The translations under genes and the position numbers were made by a program. From Paenibacillaceae bacterium (GTDB taxonomy: Bacteria; Bacillota; Bacilli; Paenibacillales; CANHGK01), in NCBI GenBank assembly GCA_947460235.1, contig CANHGK010000026.1:1-33655 (forward strand): a DNA stretch of 33,655 nt, read 5' to 3'. The notes under the pieces were generated by a model. That model saw only the letters and a list, made by a program, of their open reading frames with translations, made no database searches and was not told the origin of the DNA. This document shows, piece after piece, positions 1-8,262 of this stretch (its first letter is position 1; the number at the start of each line of letters is the position of its first letter).

Positions 1-336
1 ATTGTATTTAGTCTGCGTGCAGGCGCAATGGTGGGCAATGCTTCTCACGAACAATTAGATGCATTAACACGATTCGGCAAAGATATTGGTCTAGCATTCC
101 AAATTCTTGATGATGTACTTGATGAAATTGGTGATGAGATCAAATTGGGAAAACCGCTAAAGAGCGATGAAAAATCCGAAAAGCCGACCTATCCTTTTTA
201 CCTTGGTCTTGAAGTTGCTCAAGAAAAAGTACGTGTATTGACTGAACGTGCCAAAGAAACAATTCGGCATGCTGGTTTTGCTAATATTGAACCACTCTGT
301 CAATTGGCGGATTTTCTGTTAAATCGAGATCATTAA
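1..336 (+). CDS. ispA: Farnesyl (geranyltrans-) diphosphate synthase, C-terminal part
   Basis: This is the last 111 codons of a trans-prenyl diphosphate synthase; the N-terminus and first Asp-rich motif lie outside the window. The enzyme condenses isopentenyl diphosphate with allylic diphosphates in the cytosol to make farnesyl diphosphate. The second Asp-rich motif is clear: GLAFQILDDVLD at visible residues 30-41, the DDxxD that binds Mg-diphosphate. It is followed by a GKP...DE..KPTYP stretch matching the usual post-motif loop. The frame is open from base 1, so an internal ATG at 28 is not the start. The downstream neighbours OLE RNA, oapA and dxs are the expected ones, which supports ispA over a heptaprenyl synthase. 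Confidence 0.93.
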   Translation: MVFSLRAGAMVGNASHEQLDALTRFGKDIGLAFQILDDVLDEIGDEIKLGKPLKSDEKSEKPTYPFYLGLEVAQEKVRVLTERAKETIRHAGFANIEPLCQLADFLLNRDH

Positions 337-353
337 TCCTCCATCACCATCCA

Positions 354-383
354 TTGAGGATACACTCGTTGGTGTGATATAAT
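354..383 (+). promoter_or_regulatory. Extended -10 SigA-type promoter for the OLE RNA
   Basis: TTGAGG (354-359) serves as a -35, followed by an 18-base spacer and a perfect TATAAT (378-383). The TATAAT is preceded by TG (375-376), giving the extended -10 form TGATATAAT. Transcription would start near 390, a few bases before the structured RNA. It lies 18 bases after the ispA stop, so the RNA can be transcribed independently of the upstream operon. Only the sequence match supports it. Confidence 0.72.
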
Positions 384-389
384 TGCATT

Positions 390-1015
390 AATGAGTGGTG
401 CAGTATTCTAGTCAGTCTACGGTACTCGAAGACGGGGCTAAAAATCCGTATAAGGGCATATCGATGAAGTTCCTGGTGTTGGCTTGCTACGCCCAGTGGT
501 GGGCTGATGCTGGGAGTTAAGGATTAAGGGCGATCTGCAATGGCATGCGGGCGTTGACCCTTTTTCCGCGGAGGCCCAAGTGCGTCGCTACTTTTAGCGA
601 TGGCTTGGGGTATGAACCTGCATGAAGCGTGTCATTGGACCCGTTTGTGCAGCGTAGCCTGCCTTGCGTGACCGTTGTTGGGATTGCAGCGAGAGGGTGG
701 TTTACCATCTTCCAATCCGACTTTGCTTTGTGGCCACATGGTAAAGCAGGAGAAGCGGCATGAAATCACGATTGCTAAAGAGGCTAGGGTTCCGTTCCGG
801 GCTGTTGAAGAAATTTCCTAGACTGTTCACAAGCTGTGAAACAAGATGAGGATTATAGTGTGGACTAAGTGGTAATCTAGTCTGACGTACGGTGACGTCG
901 TCAAGTTCGGTTGAAAGGGAAACCGCCTCTACGGCAACGAGAGGGATTCGGACTGGGAAAACCTACTGGACCTAAGCCGCAACGTTTACTCATCTGGTTA
1001 CCCTCAATCTCTTTA
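390..1015 (+). ncRNA. ole: OLE RNA (Ornate, Large, Extremophilic RNA)
   Basis: About 625 bases without a credible gene, between ispA and a four-helix membrane protein gene that is followed by dxs. This is the reported genomic position and size (about 600 nt) of OLE RNA. The region is rich in local helices: CCCAAG/CTTGGG (575-580/604-609) enclosing TCGCTA/TAGCGA (585-590/595-600); TTCACA/TGTGAA (826-831/835-840); and CCTCT/AGAGG (926-930/940-944). The 3' part, with CTGGGAAAACC and CTAAGCCGCAACG (about 952-983), is what I recall as the conserved OLE 3' domain. Known role: OLE RNA forms an abundant membrane ribonucleoprotein with OapA and further partners, and is linked to tolerance of alcohols, cold and Mg. 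The ends are estimates from the promoter and the oapA ribosome-binding site. Short reading frames inside are shadows without ribosome-binding sites. Confidence 0.9.
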
Positions 1016-1031
1016 TCTGGAGCGTATACAC

Positions 1032-1643
1032 ATGAAGTTTTCGATGAAGAGTTCTTTTCAATGGAGTATATTGATTTCGACAATCACCTTTATCATTGCA
1101 GCGTCGCTTAGTGTGCTCGCAACATGGCTCATGGCTGATTTGACGTGGGCTTTAGGTATTATGGTGGTTTTTATTTTTATATTTGTTGGAATTGTGTTTG
1201 ATGTGATTGGGCTCGCGACCGCGTCGGCATCTGAAGTTCCTTTTCATTCAATGGCTTCAAAAAAGGTAAATGGTGCTAGGCAAGCATTATTAATTATTCG
1301 AAACGCAGACCGTGTTTCAAATTTTTGTAATGATGTTGTAGGCGACATTTGTGGAGTTATGTCTGGTACAGCGAGTGCAATGGTAGTTGCACGGATTATT
1401 ATGGATTGGGAAAGTCTTACCGAGTGGTGGAAACCCGCAGTTGGCGTAATTGCTGCTGGATTGGTCTCAGCATTTACTGTTGGTGGGAAGGCACTTGGGA
1501 AGTCATTTGCGATATATCATTCAGTAGAAATTGTTTTACGTGTAGGTAAATTGTTGCATGTGATGGAGCGTATGATGTCAAATAAATCAAATCAAGATTC
1601 CAAATCGCAAGCGGAGAAACGGGGGGGAAAACGTGATTCTTGA
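1032..1643 (+). CDS. oapA: OLE-associated membrane protein OapA
   Basis: A 203-residue membrane protein directly downstream of OLE RNA and overlapping dxs by 11 bases, the position of OapA (BH2780-type). Hydrophobic segments lie near residues 12-33, 38-63, 100-120 and 133-152. The C-terminal tail from about 180 is hydrophilic and rich in Lys, Arg, Gln and Ser, suitable for RNA contact. The ATG at 1032 has GGAG at 1019-1022, nine bases away. Known role of the family: it anchors OLE RNA at the cell membrane. The segment [16 protein letters not shown] (57-72) after the second helix loosely resembles the DUF21 membrane domain of CorC/CNNM Mg transporters; that is inference from pattern only. Identification rests mainly on synteny plus topology. 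Confidence 0.88.
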   Translation: MKFSMKSSFQWSILISTITFIIAASLSVLATWLMADLTWALGIMVVFIFIFVGIVFDVIGLATASASEVPFHSMASKKVNGARQALLIIRNADRVSNFCNDVVGDICGVMSGTASAMVVARIIMDWESLTEWWKPAVGVIAAGLVSAFTVGGKALGKSFAIYHSVEIVLRVGKLLHVMERMMSNKSNQDSKSQAEKRGGKRDS

Positions 1644-3522
1644 TGAAATTGAACAACCCGGAGATCTCAAAACGCTTAGCATTGCGGAATTAGAACAACT
1701 ATGCTCGGAAATTCGACATTTTTTAATTGAACAATTATCCAAAACCGGAGGACATCTCGCGCCTAATCTTGGTGTTGTTGAGTTGACGGTTGCTTTGCAT
1801 TTTTTCTTGGATTCTCCAGTAGACCGCATCGTATATGATGTCGGTCATCAGGCGTATGTGCATAAAATGTTGACGGGACGGAAACATTTATTTCCGACTC
1901 TCCGAAAATATAAAGGCCTATCTGGATTTGTGAAACGTGCAGAGAGTGAACACGATCATTGGGAAGCTGGACATAGTAGTACTTCGTTATCCGCAGCGAT
2001 GGGGATGGCGATCGCACGTGATCGACTAGGTAAAAATAATCAAGTTGTTGCCGTCATTGGAGATGGTGCACTCACCGGAGGAATGGCGCTTGAAGCGCTG
2101 AATCATATCGGTCACGAAAAAACGCGCATGCTCGTTGTTTTAAATGATAATGAAATGTCGATTGCTCCAAATGTTGGTGCATTGCATAATTATTTAGGTA
2201 AAATTCGGTCGGATCGTCACTATCAAAAAGTGAAAGAAGATATCGAACACTTTCTTAAGAAAATCCCCGCATTTGGCGACAAAATGGCGAAAGCTTTTGA
2301 ACACGTCAAAGACCGGCTAAAATATCTTGTCGTTCCTGGTGTTTTGTTTGAGGAACTCGGTTTTACGTATTTAGGTCCTGTAGACGGTCACGACATGATT
2401 CAGTTACTACAAGCGTTGGAACAAGCGGCAACGATTCAAGGACCTGTTATTCTTCATGTGATTACGATGAAGGGTAAGGGATATGCACCAGCCGAAGCGG
2501 ATTCATATAAATGGCATGGAATCAGTCCCTATAAGATTGAATCTGGCGAAGTACTGGCATCGGGTGCAGCGCATCCTTGGTATTCAGATATATTTGCTCA
2601 AGCATTAATTGAATTAGCTGATAACGACCCTAGAATCATTGCAATTACAGCAGCAATGCCAAGCGGAACAGCGTTAACTAAGTTTGCACAGAAACATCCG
2701 GATAAAATGATGGATGTCGGAATTGCAGAGCAACATGCGACGACATTATGCGCGGCACTTGCAATGCAAGGTATGAAACCTGTGTTTGCTGTATATTCAA
2801 CATTTTTACAACGTGCATACGATCAAATTGTTCATGATGTTTGTCGTCATAATGCAAATGTTGTATTCGCGATCGACCGTGCAGGTTTCGTAGGTGCAGA
2901 TGGTGAGACGCATCAAGGCGTATACGATTTGGCTTATTTGCGTCATGTACCGAATCTTGTGCTTATGATGCCAAAAGATGAGAATGAATTGCGGCATATG
3001 TTGCATACCGCAATTGCTTATAACGATGGACCGGTTGCTGTCCGTTATCCGCGCATGAGCGGATCGGGTGTCGCACTTGATCAAGTATTTAAGACAATTC
3101 CAATCGGTTCATGGGAAATAACACGAGAAGGAAATTATGCGACAATCATCGCGATTGGTCCAATGGTTGCAATCGCAGAAGATGCTGCGGAGCGTATGAA
3201 AAAAGATGGTAAATTCATTCGTGTGATCAATGCACGTTTTGTAAAGCCACTGGATGAAGTAATACTGAGACAACTTGCGCAAGAAAGACATCCAGTGATT
3301 GTTTTTGAAGAAACGGCAGTTATGGGTGGACTCGGTAGTGCAATTTTGGAATGGTATGCGATGCATCATCTCGTAGCCCCTGCCATTCGGTTACTTGGAA
3401 TACCGGACGTGTTTGTTGAACATGGTTCGATACCGCAACAACGCGAGGAAATCGGTTTAACAATTGATAATTTGATTACACATTTACAAGCCATGCATTT
3501 GCGGAATCGACATCACGCATAA
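1633..3522 (+). CDS. dxs: 1-deoxy-D-xylulose-5-phosphate synthase
   Basis: A 629-residue, full-length DXS. It condenses pyruvate and glyceraldehyde 3-phosphate to 1-deoxy-D-xylulose 5-phosphate, the first step of the MEP isoprenoid pathway, and supplies IspA upstream. The thiamine diphosphate motif is GDGALTGG at 143-150 with ND.N at 171-173. The catalytic Glu of the pyrimidine-binding domain is E366 in GIAEQHA. The N-terminal [13 protein letters not shown] (39-51) and the C-terminal transketolase domain are complete. The GTG start at 1633 lies behind a run of seven G's and overlaps the end of oapA by 11 bases, so the two are probably translationally coupled. The start one codon later or upstream is not supported by a better ribosome-binding site. 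Confidence 0.97.
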   Translation: MILDEIEQPGDLKTLSIAELEQLCSEIRHFLIEQLSKTGGHLAPNLGVVELTVALHFFLDSPVDRIVYDVGHQAYVHKMLTGRKHLFPTLRKYKGLSGFVKRAESEHDHWEAGHSSTSLSAAMGMAIARDRLGKNNQVVAVIGDGALTGGMALEALNHIGHEKTRMLVVLNDNEMSIAPNVGALHNYLGKIRSDRHYQKVKEDIEHFLKKIPAFGDKMAKAFEHVKDRLKYLVVPGVLFEELGFTYLGPVDGHDMIQLLQALEQAATIQGPVILHVITMKGKGYAPAEADSYKWHGISPYKIESGEVLASGAAHPWYSDIFAQALIELADNDPRIIAITAAMPSGTALTKFAQKHPDKMMDVGIAEQHATTLCAALAMQGMKPVFAVYSTFLQRAYDQIVHDVCRHNANVVFAIDRAGFVGADGETHQGVYDLAYLRHVPNLVLMMPKDENELRHMLHTAIAYNDGPVAVRYPRMSGSGVALDQVFKTIPIGSWEITREGNYATIIAIGPMVAIAEDAAERMKKDGKFIRVINARFVKPLDEVILRQLAQERHPVIVFEETAVMGGLGSAILEWYAMHHLVAPAIRLLGIPDVFVEHGSIPQQREEIGLTIDNLITHLQAMHLRNRHHA

Positions 3523-3553
3523 TTAATATGGATTCATCATTAAAGGGGTAAAT

Positions 3554-4375
3554 ATGGCACAAAAAGAACGCCTGGATGTATTGTTGATCGAACAAGGTTT
3601 TTTTCTTACAAGAGAAAAAGCAAAAGGTTCGATTATGGCGGGATTGGTATTTGTCAATCAAGAGCGCGTCGATAAACCGGGTACGAAAGTACCCCGCGAC
3701 GCGCATTTGTTTGTCAAAGGAACCGAACACCCGTACGTAAGTCGCGGTGGATTAAAGTTGGAACGAGCAATTAAGGTTTTTAATCTAGACCTGCAAGACG
3801 CAATTGTCGTTGATGTCGGTGCATCAACTGGTGGTTTTACGGATTGTTCATTGCAGAATGGAGCAAGTTATGTGTACGCTGTTGATGTCGGTACGAATCA
3901 ATTGGCTTGGAAATTGCGTCAGGATGATCGTGTTAAAGTGATGGAACAGTATCATTTTCGTCATGCAAACCCAGCAGATTTTACAATGCCAATCCCATCA
4001 ATTGCAGTTATTGATGTATCATTCATTTCATTGCATTGGATGTGGCCACCGCTCTCACAAATTATTTGTGATGGTGGACAAGCCATGGCGCTCGTAAAAC
4101 CACAGTTTGAAGCAGGACGTGAATTGGTTGGTAAAAAAGGTCTTGTTCGCGACCCGCAAGTCCATAAAAATGTAATTGCACATGTGATTCAGGATGCTGC
4201 ACTGAATGGGTGGAATTCAAAGCAATTAACACATTCACCGATTACAGGCGGTGATGGAAACATCGAATTTTTGCTTCATTTATGTAAAGATGGGCAAGCC
4301 GTGAACTTACAGATGTGGAACGAACGAATTGAACAAGTTGTCAATGAAGCTCATGAGATTCTAATTGTAAAATGA
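3554..4375 (+). CDS. tlyA: TlyA-family rRNA 2'-O-methyltransferase (YqxC)
   Basis: A 273-residue TlyA/YqxC protein. It has an N-terminal S4 RNA-binding domain (about 5-60, with RLDVLL...G and the conserved RGGLKLERA at 64-72) and an FtsJ-like SAM-dependent methyltransferase domain. The SAM-binding loop is DVGASTGGFTDC (87-98). The likely catalytic K-D-K-E set includes K68, D153 in VIDVSFISL and K181 in LVKPQFEAGR. Family members methylate ribose 2'-OH positions in rRNA; the exact target is unknown here. The ATG follows AAGGGG about seven bases upstream. It sits between dxs and recN as in other Bacilli, except that argR, normally the next gene, is absent. Confidence 0.95.
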   Translation: MAQKERLDVLLIEQGFFLTREKAKGSIMAGLVFVNQERVDKPGTKVPRDAHLFVKGTEHPYVSRGGLKLERAIKVFNLDLQDAIVVDVGASTGGFTDCSLQNGASYVYAVDVGTNQLAWKLRQDDRVKVMEQYHFRHANPADFTMPIPSIAVIDVSFISLHWMWPPLSQIICDGGQAMALVKPQFEAGRELVGKKGLVRDPQVHKNVIAHVIQDAALNGWNSKQLTHSPITGGDGNIEFLLHLCKDGQAVNLQMWNERIEQVVNEAHEILIVK

Positions 4376-4407
4376 AATTAGCGGATAATTCGTAAGGGGG
4401 AAAACGC

Positions 4408-6120
4408 ATGATTACACAATTGTCGATTAAAAACTTGGCAGTCATTGAGTTCATTTCTTTGTCATTCGATGAAGGACTTCATGTGTTTACCGGTGAAACC
4501 GGTGCGGGAAAATCGATCGTGATGGATGCACTTAGTTTGTTGCTTGGTGGTCGGGGCTCTGCGGAGTGGATTCGTTATGGCACAGATAAAGCTGAAATTG
4601 AAGCAATGTATGATCCACCAGTAGATCATCCGGCGTGGAATTGGTTGAAATCACGTGAGTACCCTGCAGACTGTTCAGAATCGATTATTGTCAGACGTGA
4701 ATTATCCCGAACCGGTAAAAATGTATGCAGAATTAACGGACAAATGAGCAATTTGGCTTCACTTAAAGAACTCGGTGAATTAATGGTAGAACTTCATGGG
4801 CAACATGAGCACCAAGCATTATCTAAATCAGAATCACATTTAGGTTGGCTTGATGCGTTTGGCGGAACACCGCTTGCAACCTCAAAATCGGCATACCAAC
4901 ATGAATATGCAAAGTTTTTGGAGACGAAACAAACGTTGGATCGCGTAAGTAAAGACGATCAACAAGCAATTCAACAAGCTGATTTGTATCGATTTCAATT
5001 AACTGAAATTCTTGAAGTGAAACCAATCGTTGGAGAAGATGAAACACTTGAAACTGATCGTAAAAGGCTTCAACATTCAGAAAAAATGATTGCAAATGCA
5101 CAAGGTGCATACGAGGCTCTCGGCGGTCAAAAAGGTGCGCTCCCACAAATACATAAAGCAATAAAATTAATTCATGATTTAATTCCGTATGATGAGAAAA
5201 ATTTAAAACCGTTACATGAGCAAATTCAATCTGCCTATTTTCAATTGGAAGATGCATCTTATGAACTACGCGATTATTCCGATGGTATCGATGCAGATCC
5301 TAAATCATTGGATTCCATTGAATCACGATTGGAGGAATTGCGAAAATTAAAGCGTAAATACGGTGTTTCGGTCGAAGATGTTCTCGCGTATGCGGAATCA
5401 TTGAAACAAAAATTAAACCAAATGGAACATCGCGACGAACTAATTGAACAATATCAAAAAGAATTATTAATCATCCAATCACGATTACATGCACTCGGAG
5501 GACAATTGCGCAGTCATCGAGCGCAATCGGCGGAAGTATTGTCGAATGTTGTCGAAGCAGAACTTCGTGATCTACAAATGCCGAGAGCTCGATTTGTGAT
5601 TCAGATTAATGATCGTCCGAATTCTAATCAATTTGGGCCGCATGGTATGGAAATTGTTGAATTTTTAATATCCACGAATCCCGGTGAACCACCAAAACCA
5701 CTGGCAAAAATTGCTTCGGGCGGAGAATTGTCACGGATTATGTTGGCACTTAAGACGATTTTTTCACGGTTGTCGAATATTGGATTATTGGTTTTTGATG
5801 AAGTGGATACAGGTGTGAGTGGAAGAGCTGCACAGGCAATTGCAGAAAAAATGGCAACATGTTCAAGAACGGCGAAAGTATTTGCTGTTTCACATTTGGC
5901 ACAAACGGCTGGAATGGCAGATCATCAATGGATTGTTGAAAAGAAAGTTGAGAACGAACGGACTTTTACCCAAGTGAATGAACTTGACCAAAATGGACGA
6001 GTTGATGAATTGGCACGGATGATTAGTGGTGCTCAAGTAAGTGACAAAACGCGAGGACACGCAGAAGAATTATTGGAAGCAGCAAATCAATTTAAGCAAA
6101 GACTTACTTTAATAAAATAA
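4408..6120 (+). CDS. recN: DNA repair protein RecN
   Basis: A 570-residue SMC-like ATPase of double-strand break repair. The Walker A loop is GETGAGKS at 29-36. The middle (about 150-390) is a long, Gln/Leu/Glu-rich coiled coil. The ABC signature ASGGELSR is at 436-443 and Walker B ends in VFDEVDTGVSG near 462-472. Length is normal for RecN (about 550-580). The ATG has AAGGGGG upstream. RecN binds broken DNA ends in the cytosol and works with RecA. It lies 32 bases after tlyA and about 100 bases before spoIVB, and is probably co-transcribed with both. Confidence 0.97.
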   Translation: MITQLSIKNLAVIEFISLSFDEGLHVFTGETGAGKSIVMDALSLLLGGRGSAEWIRYGTDKAEIEAMYDPPVDHPAWNWLKSREYPADCSESIIVRRELSRTGKNVCRINGQMSNLASLKELGELMVELHGQHEHQALSKSESHLGWLDAFGGTPLATSKSAYQHEYAKFLETKQTLDRVSKDDQQAIQQADLYRFQLTEILEVKPIVGEDETLETDRKRLQHSEKMIANAQGAYEALGGQKGALPQIHKAIKLIHDLIPYDEKNLKPLHEQIQSAYFQLEDASYELRDYSDGIDADPKSLDSIESRLEELRKLKRKYGVSVEDVLAYAESLKQKLNQMEHRDELIEQYQKELLIIQSRLHALGGQLRSHRAQSAEVLSNVVEAELRDLQMPRARFVIQINDRPNSNQFGPHGMEIVEFLISTNPGEPPKPLAKIASGGELSRIMLALKTIFSRLSNIGLLVFDEVDTGVSGRAAQAIAEKMATCSRTAKVFAVSHLAQTAGMADHQWIVEKKVENERTFTQVNELDQNGRVDELARMISGAQVSDKTRGHAEELLEAANQFKQRLTLIK

Positions 6121-6146
6121 CAACTTTTCGTACATCCTCTTGGTGA

Positions 6147-6189
6147 CGGTTCAAATTTCTGAACCGCCAAATCGCATTCCGCCAAATCG
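6147..6189 (+). other. Hairpin and 15-base direct repeat in the spoIVB leader
   Basis: CGGTTCA (6147-6153) and TGAACCG (6160-6166) can form a 7-bp hairpin with loop AATTTC, without a following T-tract. The 11-mer CCGCCAAATCG occurs twice, at 6164-6174 and 6179-6189, a 15-base period. Function is unknown; it could slow read-through from recN or be chance. Confidence 0.4.
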
Positions 6190-6217
6190 GGATGACGAAC
6201 GGGAGGGGATTCATGCA

Positions 6218-7276
6218 ATGGAGTTCCGCAAGGCAAGGCAGCGCACCAAGCAGATGAACCTCATTGCTTTTGTTATGTTGTTGTTGTTTAGTTTTACTGT
6301 AACTCCTTTTGTATTTGCCGCATCAGTGCAAGTCATCCCAGGAGGTCAAACGATTGGGATTCAAATTCAGTCTCAAGGTTTACTCGTTGTTGGGAAATAT
6401 CGGGTGAATGATCAGGATGCAAATCCGACGGTACGAGTTGGTGATCGTATTATGTCGGTAAACGGGTCAAAAGTAACAAATGTAAATGATTTTCGTTCCA
6501 TCGTACAAGAATTAGGTGCAGCTAAAAAAGAAGTGACGTTGACCATTGTACGCGATGGGACACAAATGAATGCAACATTAATTCCTCAATACGATGCGTC
6601 AATGAAAACGTATCGTGCTGGACTTTATGTGCGTGATCAGACGATTGGGATCGGAACATTGAGCTTTATCGTGCCAGAACAACATTTGTATGGTGCGCTA
6701 GGTCATCCCATTACGGACCCTGATTCTAAATCACTCGTTCCGATTACAAAAGGACTGATTTTTCCGGCAGATGTTACTGGATTCCGCAAAGGTACAAGTG
6801 GTATACCAGGAGAAAAACATGCCCAGTGGTCCAATTCACAGGCGCCAAGTGGAACGATTGAACGGAATACACGATTTGGGATTTTTGGTACCTGGAACAA
6901 CAATTCAACATTGGATGTTTTAAAAACAACACCGATGCAAGTCGCATTGCCAAATGAAGTTCATGTTGGTGATGCAGAATTGTTAACTTCAATCCACGAC
7001 AATAAAGTTGAACATTTTAAAGTTCAAATTATTCAAACCGTTCCTCAGGCTGAACCTGAAGTGAAAAGTATGTTGATCAAAGTTACTGACGAGCGATTGT
7101 TAACACAAACAGGTGGAATTGTTCAAGGGATGAGCGGTAGTCCAATTGTTCAAGATGGTAAATTAGTTGGTGTATTGACACATGTGTTAGTGAATCAACC
7201 AACGGTTGGTTTTGCAGCATATATGGAGTGGATGTTGCGTGAAGCCGGTGTAATTGGTAAACAAAACGCTGCTTAA
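6218..7276 (+). CDS. spoIVB: SpoIVB sporulation serine peptidase
   Basis: A 352-residue S55 peptidase that signals from the forespore to activate SpoIVFB/pro-sigma-K processing. A single hydrophobic N-terminal segment (about 14-34) acts as signal or anchor. A PDZ domain follows (about 60-115, with VGDRIMSVNG), then the SpoIVB peptidase domain. The catalytic His is H163 in ALGHPITD and the catalytic Ser is S308 in GMSGSPI. I chose the ATG at 6218 because GGGAGGGG lies at 6201-6208, nine bases upstream; an in-frame GTG at 6140 has no ribosome-binding site and adds a hydrophilic PPNR repeat ahead of the signal segment. The protein is somewhat shorter than the B. subtilis one (about 425). The order recN-spoIVB-spo0A is conserved. 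No clear SigF/SigG promoter was recognised. Confidence 0.95.
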   Translation: MEFRKARQRTKQMNLIAFVMLLLFSFTVTPFVFAASVQVIPGGQTIGIQIQSQGLLVVGKYRVNDQDANPTVRVGDRIMSVNGSKVTNVNDFRSIVQELGAAKKEVTLTIVRDGTQMNATLIPQYDASMKTYRAGLYVRDQTIGIGTLSFIVPEQHLYGALGHPITDPDSKSLVPITKGLIFPADVTGFRKGTSGIPGEKHAQWSNSQAPSGTIERNTRFGIFGTWNNNSTLDVLKTTPMQVALPNEVHVGDAELLTSIHDNKVEHFKVQIIQTVPQAEPEVKSMLIKVTDERLLTQTGGIVQGMSGSPIVQDGKLVGVLTHVLVNQPTVGFAAYMEWMLREAGVIGKQNAA

Positions 7277-7293
7277 TTTCAATTAAAACAAAT

Positions 7294-7360
7294 TTCGACA
7301 GGCAGACTCGACAACGAGTCTGCTTTTTTTCGACATTAATTGCGTTGTTGACTTGTCGAA
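7294..7360. promoter_or_regulatory. Three Spo0A boxes upstream of spo0A
   Basis: The 0A-box core TGTCGAA or its exact complement TTCGACA occurs three times: 7294-7300 (minus), 7329-7335 (minus) and 7354-7360 (plus). The third lies directly behind the -35 of the spo0A promoter, and the second overlaps the T-tract of the spoIVB terminator. Spo0A binding to its own upstream region is established in B. subtilis, so autoregulation is the natural reading. The function here is inferred from the motif. Confidence 0.75.
7302..7330 (+). terminator. Rho-independent terminator after spoIVB
   Basis: GCAGACTCG (7302-7310), loop ACAA, CGAGTCTGC (7315-7323), then seven T's. It is a perfect 9-bp stem ending the ispA-side operon and separating it from the spo0A promoter. 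Confidence 0.95.
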
Positions 7361-7377
7361 TGCGCTATGATTACAAT
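7348..7377 (+). promoter_or_regulatory. SigA-type promoter of spo0A
   Basis: TTGACT (7348-7353), an 18-base spacer, then TACAAT (7372-7377). An exact 0A box fills the start of the spacer. A sigma-H promoter, known for spo0A in B. subtilis, was not recognised. Confidence 0.6.
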
Positions 7378-7413
7378 ATTAGCAAAGAGATATAATTTAA
7401 GGAGTTGTTGGGA

Positions 7414-8238
7414 ATGATTCGTGTACTAATTGCTGATGATAATTTCGAGTTCGTACAATTATTAAATGAGTTTTTATCATCTCAAGAGGGAATTCAAGTC
7501 GTTGGTACTGCATTTCATGGGATCGATGCAATTGAACAATTAGAAAAAATGGAAGAATTTCCGGATGTAATTTTACTTGATATTATTATGCCTCATTTGG
7601 ATGGTCTAGGTGTATTGGATCGAATTCGTCAAATGAGCCCTCAACCGTTTCCGAAGATCGTGATGTTAACGGCCTTTGGACAAGAAGTAATCACACAAAA
7701 AGCCGTACAATTGGGTGCAGCCTATTATATGCTTAAACCTTTTGATTTAGACCATTTGTACCAAAGAATTCAATTGCTTGCTGGCACGGTGATATCGAGT
7801 CAAACAACGCAAGGTTCGATACCAATGACAACGAATTCAATAATTATGAAACAACCGGTAGCAGGAAATTCCAATTCAAAGGCGAAAACATTAGATAACC
7901 AAATTACGACAATTATTCATGATATAGGAGTTCCAGCACACATTAAGGGGTATCAATATTTGCGTGAAGGAATTCTAATGGTTTACCATAATATTGATAT
8001 TTTGGGTGGAGTTACGAAAATCTTGTATCCTGCGCTTGCAGATAAGTTTAACACCACACCAAGCAGAGTTGAACGTGCGATCAGACATGCACTTGAAGTT
8101 GCATGGACGCGCGGAAATATCGATTCAATTAGTCATTTATTTGGGTATACCGTAAATATTAGCAAATCAAAACCGACGAATAGTGAATTTATTGCGATGA
8201 TTGCAGATCGTCTTCGTTTAGAGGATCGTGTATCGTAA
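7414..8238 (+). CDS. spo0A: Sporulation master regulator Spo0A
   Basis: A 274-residue response regulator. The receiver domain (1-125) has acidic residues D10/D11 in IADDN, the phospho-acceptor D56 in LLDIIMP (same number as in B. subtilis) and the conserved Lys in MLKPFD. A variable linker (about 128-165) leads to the Spo0A_C DNA-binding domain (about 165-270). That domain carries the signature [14 protein letters not shown] and the recognition helix region [17 protein letters not shown]. The ATG at 7414 has AAGGAG at 7399-7404, nine bases away; an upstream TTG at 7405 is too close to it. Phosphorylated Spo0A binds TGTCGAA boxes, and three exact ones lie just upstream. Confidence 0.98.
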   Translation: MIRVLIADDNFEFVQLLNEFLSSQEGIQVVGTAFHGIDAIEQLEKMEEFPDVILLDIIMPHLDGLGVLDRIRQMSPQPFPKIVMLTAFGQEVITQKAVQLGAAYYMLKPFDLDHLYQRIQLLAGTVISSQTTQGSIPMTTNSIIMKQPVAGNSNSKAKTLDNQITTIIHDIGVPAHIKGYQYLREGILMVYHNIDILGGVTKILYPALADKFNTTPSRVERAIRHALEVAWTRGNIDSISHLFGYTVNISKSKPTNSEFIAMIADRLRLEDRVS

Positions 8239-8262
8239 CAATTGCTATTCCTCGCGTTAAGA

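Noticed and set aside
353-1008. ATTGAGG (353-359) pairing with CCTCAAT (1002-1008) as a closing helix of the OLE RNA
   Set aside because: The 5' copy coincides with the -35 of a strong promoter, so it lies outside the expected transcript.
517-1111. Short open frames on both strands inside the OLE region
   Set aside because: They have no ribosome-binding sites, no recognisable protein features, and overlap a structured RNA.
4823-5257. 144-residue minus-strand open frame within recN
   Set aside because: It is antisense to the coiled-coil part of a clear gene, with no start signal or domain.
6140-6217. GTG at 6140 as the spoIVB start
   Set aside because: There is no ribosome-binding site, and it adds a hydrophilic stretch ahead of the signal segment; ATG 6218 has GGGAGGGG.
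7340-7400. Sigma-H promoter and a second TATAAT (7391-7396) for spo0A
   Set aside because: A GTCGAAT resembles a sigma-H -10 but has no matching -35; the TATAAT at 7391 would start transcription on the ribosome-binding site.
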